Of a stretch of DNA of 64,000 nucleotides, positions 61,497 to 64,000 are shown piece after piece. The position numbers were made by a program, and so were the translations under genes. Numbering within the stretch: position 1 is the first letter of the stretch; each line of letters begins with the position of its first letter. The DNA lies in NCBI RefSeq assembly GCF_024494725.1, contig NZ_JANHDK010000005.1, forward strand, positions 124,001 to 188,000, given 5' to 3'. The DNA comes from Haloplanus ruber. GTDB lineage: Archaea > Halobacteriota > Halobacteria > Halobacteriales > Haloferacaceae. The notes below the pieces were generated by a model, which did not search any database, was not told the origin of the DNA, and saw nothing but the letters and a program-made list of their open reading frames with translations.

Positions 61497-63095
61497 ATGA
61501 CCGACGGGACGCGCGTCGAGTGGCGCGAGTGGGGCGAGGCCGCCTTCGACGAGGCTCGCCGCCGCGGGACGCCCGTGTTGCTCGCGCTGACGGCGACCTG
61601 GTGTGGGGAGTGTCACGAGATGGACGCCCGGACGTACGCCGAACCGCGCATCGCGGCCAACCTGAACGACGGGTTCGTGCCCGTCCGGGTCGACGTGGAC
61701 CGCCACCCCCGGGTCCGCGAGCGCTACAACGTCGGCGGCTTCCCGTCGACGGTGTTCTGTACGCCCGACGGCAAGCGCATCGCGAGCGCCGGATTCCTCG
61801 GCCCGGACGGGATGCGCGATGTCCTCGACCGGGTGCGCGAGCGCTGGGACACGAGCGGTGCCGACGCGGGGCGGATGCCTCGGAGCCTTCGCGACGACCA
61901 GCCACCCCGTGGCCCGGTCACCGACCGCATCGAGGAACACCTCGCCGGCCAGGTCGATGGTGGCTTCGACGCGGAGTTTGGTGGATGGGGCGACGCGCCG
62001 AAGTTTCCCCTGCCTCGGACCATCGAGTTTGCGCTCAAGCGGGATCAGGCGAAGGCCCGTCAGACCCTCGACGCCGTCACCCGCGGACTCTTCGACGAGG
62101 AGGCGGGCGGGTTCTTCCGGTACGCTCGAACCCGCGACTGGGGGGACCCCGACCGGGCGAAACTCCTCGCCGACAACGCCGCGCTGGTCCGGGCGTTCGC
62201 CCACGCGTACTGCTACACGGGCGAGGACGCGTACCGGCGGCCGGCAGTCAGAACCGTCGAATACCTGACCGACGCCCTGTGGAACGGATCGGCGTTCGGT
62301 GGGAGCCAGGGGCCGGGCGACGCCGACGCCGACACCGGCCCTCGGACGGATCTGACCGCTTTTGCCGACTCGAACGCCCTCGCAGTCGACGCCTTGCTCA
62401 CGCTCGCTGCCTACACCGACGCCGAGCAACCCCGCGAGTACGCGCAGCGGACGCTCGCGACGCTTCGCTCGGAACTGGTCGACGACGAGGGCGCCGTCCA
62501 GCACTACGCCGACCCCGACGCGCCGACGCTCGTCCTCGCGGACCAGGCCTGGACCGTCGCCGCCGCCCTCCGTGCCGTTCAGGTGCTCGGCGACGAGGAC
62601 GCCCTCGCTCTGGCCCGCCGGGTCGCTGACCAAACGGTCGAGTCGCTGTTCGCGGACGGCGTGTTTCGCGACGGCCCGGCCGAGGGGCCGGGACTGCTCG
62701 ACCAGACCTTCCACCCCCTCGACGGTAACGTCGAGATGGCCGACGCGCTCCTCGATCTGGCCGTCCTGACCGGCGAGGAGCGGTACCGCGAGGTGGCGTC
62801 CGACGCCATCGGCGCCTTCGCGGGCGCCTGGGATCGGCTGGGCGTCCGAGTCGCCGGCTACGGTGCCGTCGCCGCCCGCCTCCAACGTCCGGGGCTGTCG
62901 ATCCGTGTGGCGACCGACCCCGGCAGCGACCTCCATCGGGCCGCCCTCCGGGTCGCCGACCACGAGGCGGTCGTCCGTCCGCGGGCACCCGGTCCCGACG
63001 CCGGCACGGCACAGGTGACCGTCGGCGACCGCTCGCGGACCGTGACGGCGCCGGCGGACCTCGCTGAGGCCGTCGCCGAACTCGCCGCCGAGTAA
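61497..63095 (+). CDS. DUF255 thioredoxin-domain protein (YyaL-like)
   Basis: 532 residues. A thioredoxin-like domain (1-105) carries LTATWCGECHEMD (CxxC) and GGFPSTVF. An alpha/alpha barrel (six-hairpin type) follows, with GGFDAEFGGWGDAPKFPLP and QTFHPLDGNVEM. The family (COG1331) is widespread; activity unproven. Somewhat shorter than the ~700-residue bacterial forms. Confidence 0.88.
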   Translation: MTDGTRVEWREWGEAAFDEARRRGTPVLLALTATWCGECHEMDARTYAEPRIAANLNDGFVPVRVDVDRHPRVRERYNVGGFPSTVFCTPDGKRIASAGFLGPDGMRDVLDRVRERWDTSGADAGRMPRSLRDDQPPRGPVTDRIEEHLAGQVDGGFDAEFGGWGDAPKFPLPRTIEFALKRDQAKARQTLDAVTRGLFDEEAGGFFRYARTRDWGDPDRAKLLADNAALVRAFAHAYCYTGEDAYRRPAVRTVEYLTDALWNGSAFGGSQGPGDADADTGPRTDLTAFADSNALAVDALLTLAAYTDAEQPREYAQRTLATLRSELVDDEGAVQHYADPDAPTLVLADQAWTVAAALRAVQVLGDEDALALARRVADQTVESLFADGVFRDGPAEGPGLLDQTFHPLDGNVEMADALLDLAVLTGEERYREVASDAIGAFAGAWDRLGVRVAGYGAVAARLQRPGLSIRVATDPGSDLHRAALRVADHEAVVRPRAPGPDAGTAQVTVGDRSRTVTAPADLAEAVAELAAE

Positions 63096-63136
63096 ACGAG
63101 CGATTCGTTTTTACCGCTCGCCACGCACGCGGACGT

Positions 63137-63943
63137 ATGGCGACGCTTCGAGATCTCGGCCTTTCCGAGTACGAATCCCGGACCTACCGCGAACTCCTCG
63201 ATCAGGGGCCGACAACGGCAAAGAAGTTGTCGTCGTCGAGCGACGTGCCGATGGGGCGGATCTACGACGTGTTGAACGATCTGGAGAGCAACGGTCTCGT
63301 CCGCAGTCAGGCGGCCAGTCGACCCAAGAAGTACGTCGCCGTCGAACCCGACGCCGCGCTGGACCGCCTCGTCGACGCCCGAAAGCGGGAACTCGACCAG
63401 CAGGCCGAGCGATACGAGGCGGTGGCCGACGACCTGATCGACGACCTTGACGCGGCCGACTCCGTGCAGGGGCAGTTCTGGACCGCGGCGGTCGGTCCCG
63501 AGGAGACGGTCGATCTCTTCCTCGAACGCCTCTCGGCGGCCGACGAGCGCATCCACTACGTCGTCGGTCTTCCTTCTCCACAGATCGACCTCGGAACGGT
63601 CGGCCGGCGGGTGTTAGAGGCGTTCGAGACGGCTCTCGACCGCGGCGTCGCCGTACAGGTGCTCATCCACCCCGAACTGATCGACACCGTCCCCACGGAA
63701 CTCACCGAGCGCTTCGAGGCACGCCTCGGTGGCTACGACCACTACGAGATCCGGGAGTCGCCGACCATCGACGGGACGTTCACGCTGATCGACAGCGAGG
63801 AGGTGTGTATCGAGGTGCCGAACCCGCTCGATTCGAGCGAGGTGTTCGCGATGATCGACTTCAAAGACGCCGCCTTCGCCGACGACGTGCGAACTGTCTT
63901 CGAGGAGCAGTGGGCGGAGTCGACTCCGACGGGCCGGCTGTAA
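63137..63943 (+). CDS. TrmB-family transcriptional regulator
   Basis: 268 residues. The N-terminal wHTH reads LGLSEYESRTYRELLDQG and SSSSDVPMGRIYDVLNDLE, the TrmB signature. A coiled coil and a phospholipase-D-like effector domain follow (YVVGLPSPQIDL to end). TrmB proteins sense sugars and control transport or sugar-metabolism genes. Confidence 0.9.
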   Translation: MATLRDLGLSEYESRTYRELLDQGPTTAKKLSSSSDVPMGRIYDVLNDLESNGLVRSQAASRPKKYVAVEPDAALDRLVDARKRELDQQAERYEAVADDLIDDLDAADSVQGQFWTAAVGPEETVDLFLERLSAADERIHYVVGLPSPQIDLGTVGRRVLEAFETALDRGVAVQVLIHPELIDTVPTELTERFEARLGGYDHYEIRESPTIDGTFTLIDSEEVCIEVPNPLDSSEVFAMIDFKDAAFADDVRTVFEEQWAESTPTGRL

Positions 63944-63949
63944 TCGGCG

Positions 63950-64000
63950 CTAGTCGCTGCCGTGGGTGCCGTCACCGACCTCTGTCCGGAGGGCCTCTAG
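63950..64000 (-). CDS. Possible 3' end of a gene leaving the window
   Basis: A minus-strand frame stays open to the edge and ends ALRTEVGDGTHGSD at a TAG (63950-63952), convergent with the TrmB gene. Only 16 residues are visible, so no product can be named. Confidence 0.3.
   Translation of the reverse strand, partial: LEALRTEVGDGTHGSD

Noticed and set aside
60924-62963. Extended 679-residue reading of the FxsA gene
   Set aside because: Only the last 158 residues match FxsA; the upstream part is antisense to the DUF255 gene.
1-64000. CRISPR arrays, rRNA genes or intact transposons
   Set aside because: No regularly spaced repeat-spacer pattern, rRNA sequence or intact transposase was seen.

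Overview
The window is chromosomal DNA of a haloarchaeon (class Halobacteria). GC is high, proteins are acidic, most operons have leaderless or very short-leader promoters, and many families are typical of the class (RdfA, archaea-specific SMC-related protein, UPF0058, DUF555, DUF106, aIF2-beta, archaeal initiator tRNA). The genus cannot be fixed from the sequence alone.

Left part (1-20.9 kb). An iron-type ABC transporter binding protein (partial) and a GT75-like gene each carry the same 16-bp inverted repeat upstream. Then come polyphosphate kinase, a DUF1998-type helicase and a GIY-YIG nuclease. A lactate-use locus follows (7.4-18.5 kb): a FilR1-type regulator, a fused FAD/Fe-S/CCG dehydrogenase, an L-lactate permease, an HTH regulator with strong palindromes upstream, an Nramp-like transporter without the usual metal ligands, LutC and a LutB-LutA fusion. 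Small membrane, PRC-barrel and TrkA-N/DHH proteins close this part.

Island-like stretch (20.9-24 kb). tRNA-Lys(CUU) is followed by repeated, hairpin-forming copies of its own 3' end. Next are a peptide with a lasso-leader-like N-terminus and a long Gly-Asn-His repeat, and an HprK-like kinase. This is the best candidate here for an undescribed modified-peptide system.

Middle (24-43 kb). Present are a REC-PAS regulator, bacterial-type ThrRS, an APC permease, an Ogg-type glycosylase, an arsenic operon (arsR, ACR3, arsenate reductase), aIF2-beta, the rdfA/SMC-related pair, a DUF106 protein, an APC-UspA fusion and a PiT phosphate permease. Two gene deserts (33.3-33.9 and 43.8-44.4 kb) are heavily decayed IS6-type transposase genes, recognised by reading through frameshifts.

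Right part (44-64 kb). A TetR-MATE pair has a palindromic operator. A tight operon joins a membrane-anchored Glu/Asp/His-repeat protein, ApbE, a thrombospondin-type-3 protein and a bis-haem membrane protein; it looks like a flavin/haem electron-transfer unit. A translationally coupled operon holds an SSS symporter, three micro-proteins, a nitrilase, DUF1028 and an N-carbamoylase (ureido-compound catabolism). Then follow a DacZ-like diadenylate cyclase, initiator tRNA-Met, a MetE-like enzyme, a two-gene operon of unknown function, tRNA-Ile, FxsA, a thioredoxin-domain DUF255 protein and a TrmB-type regulator.
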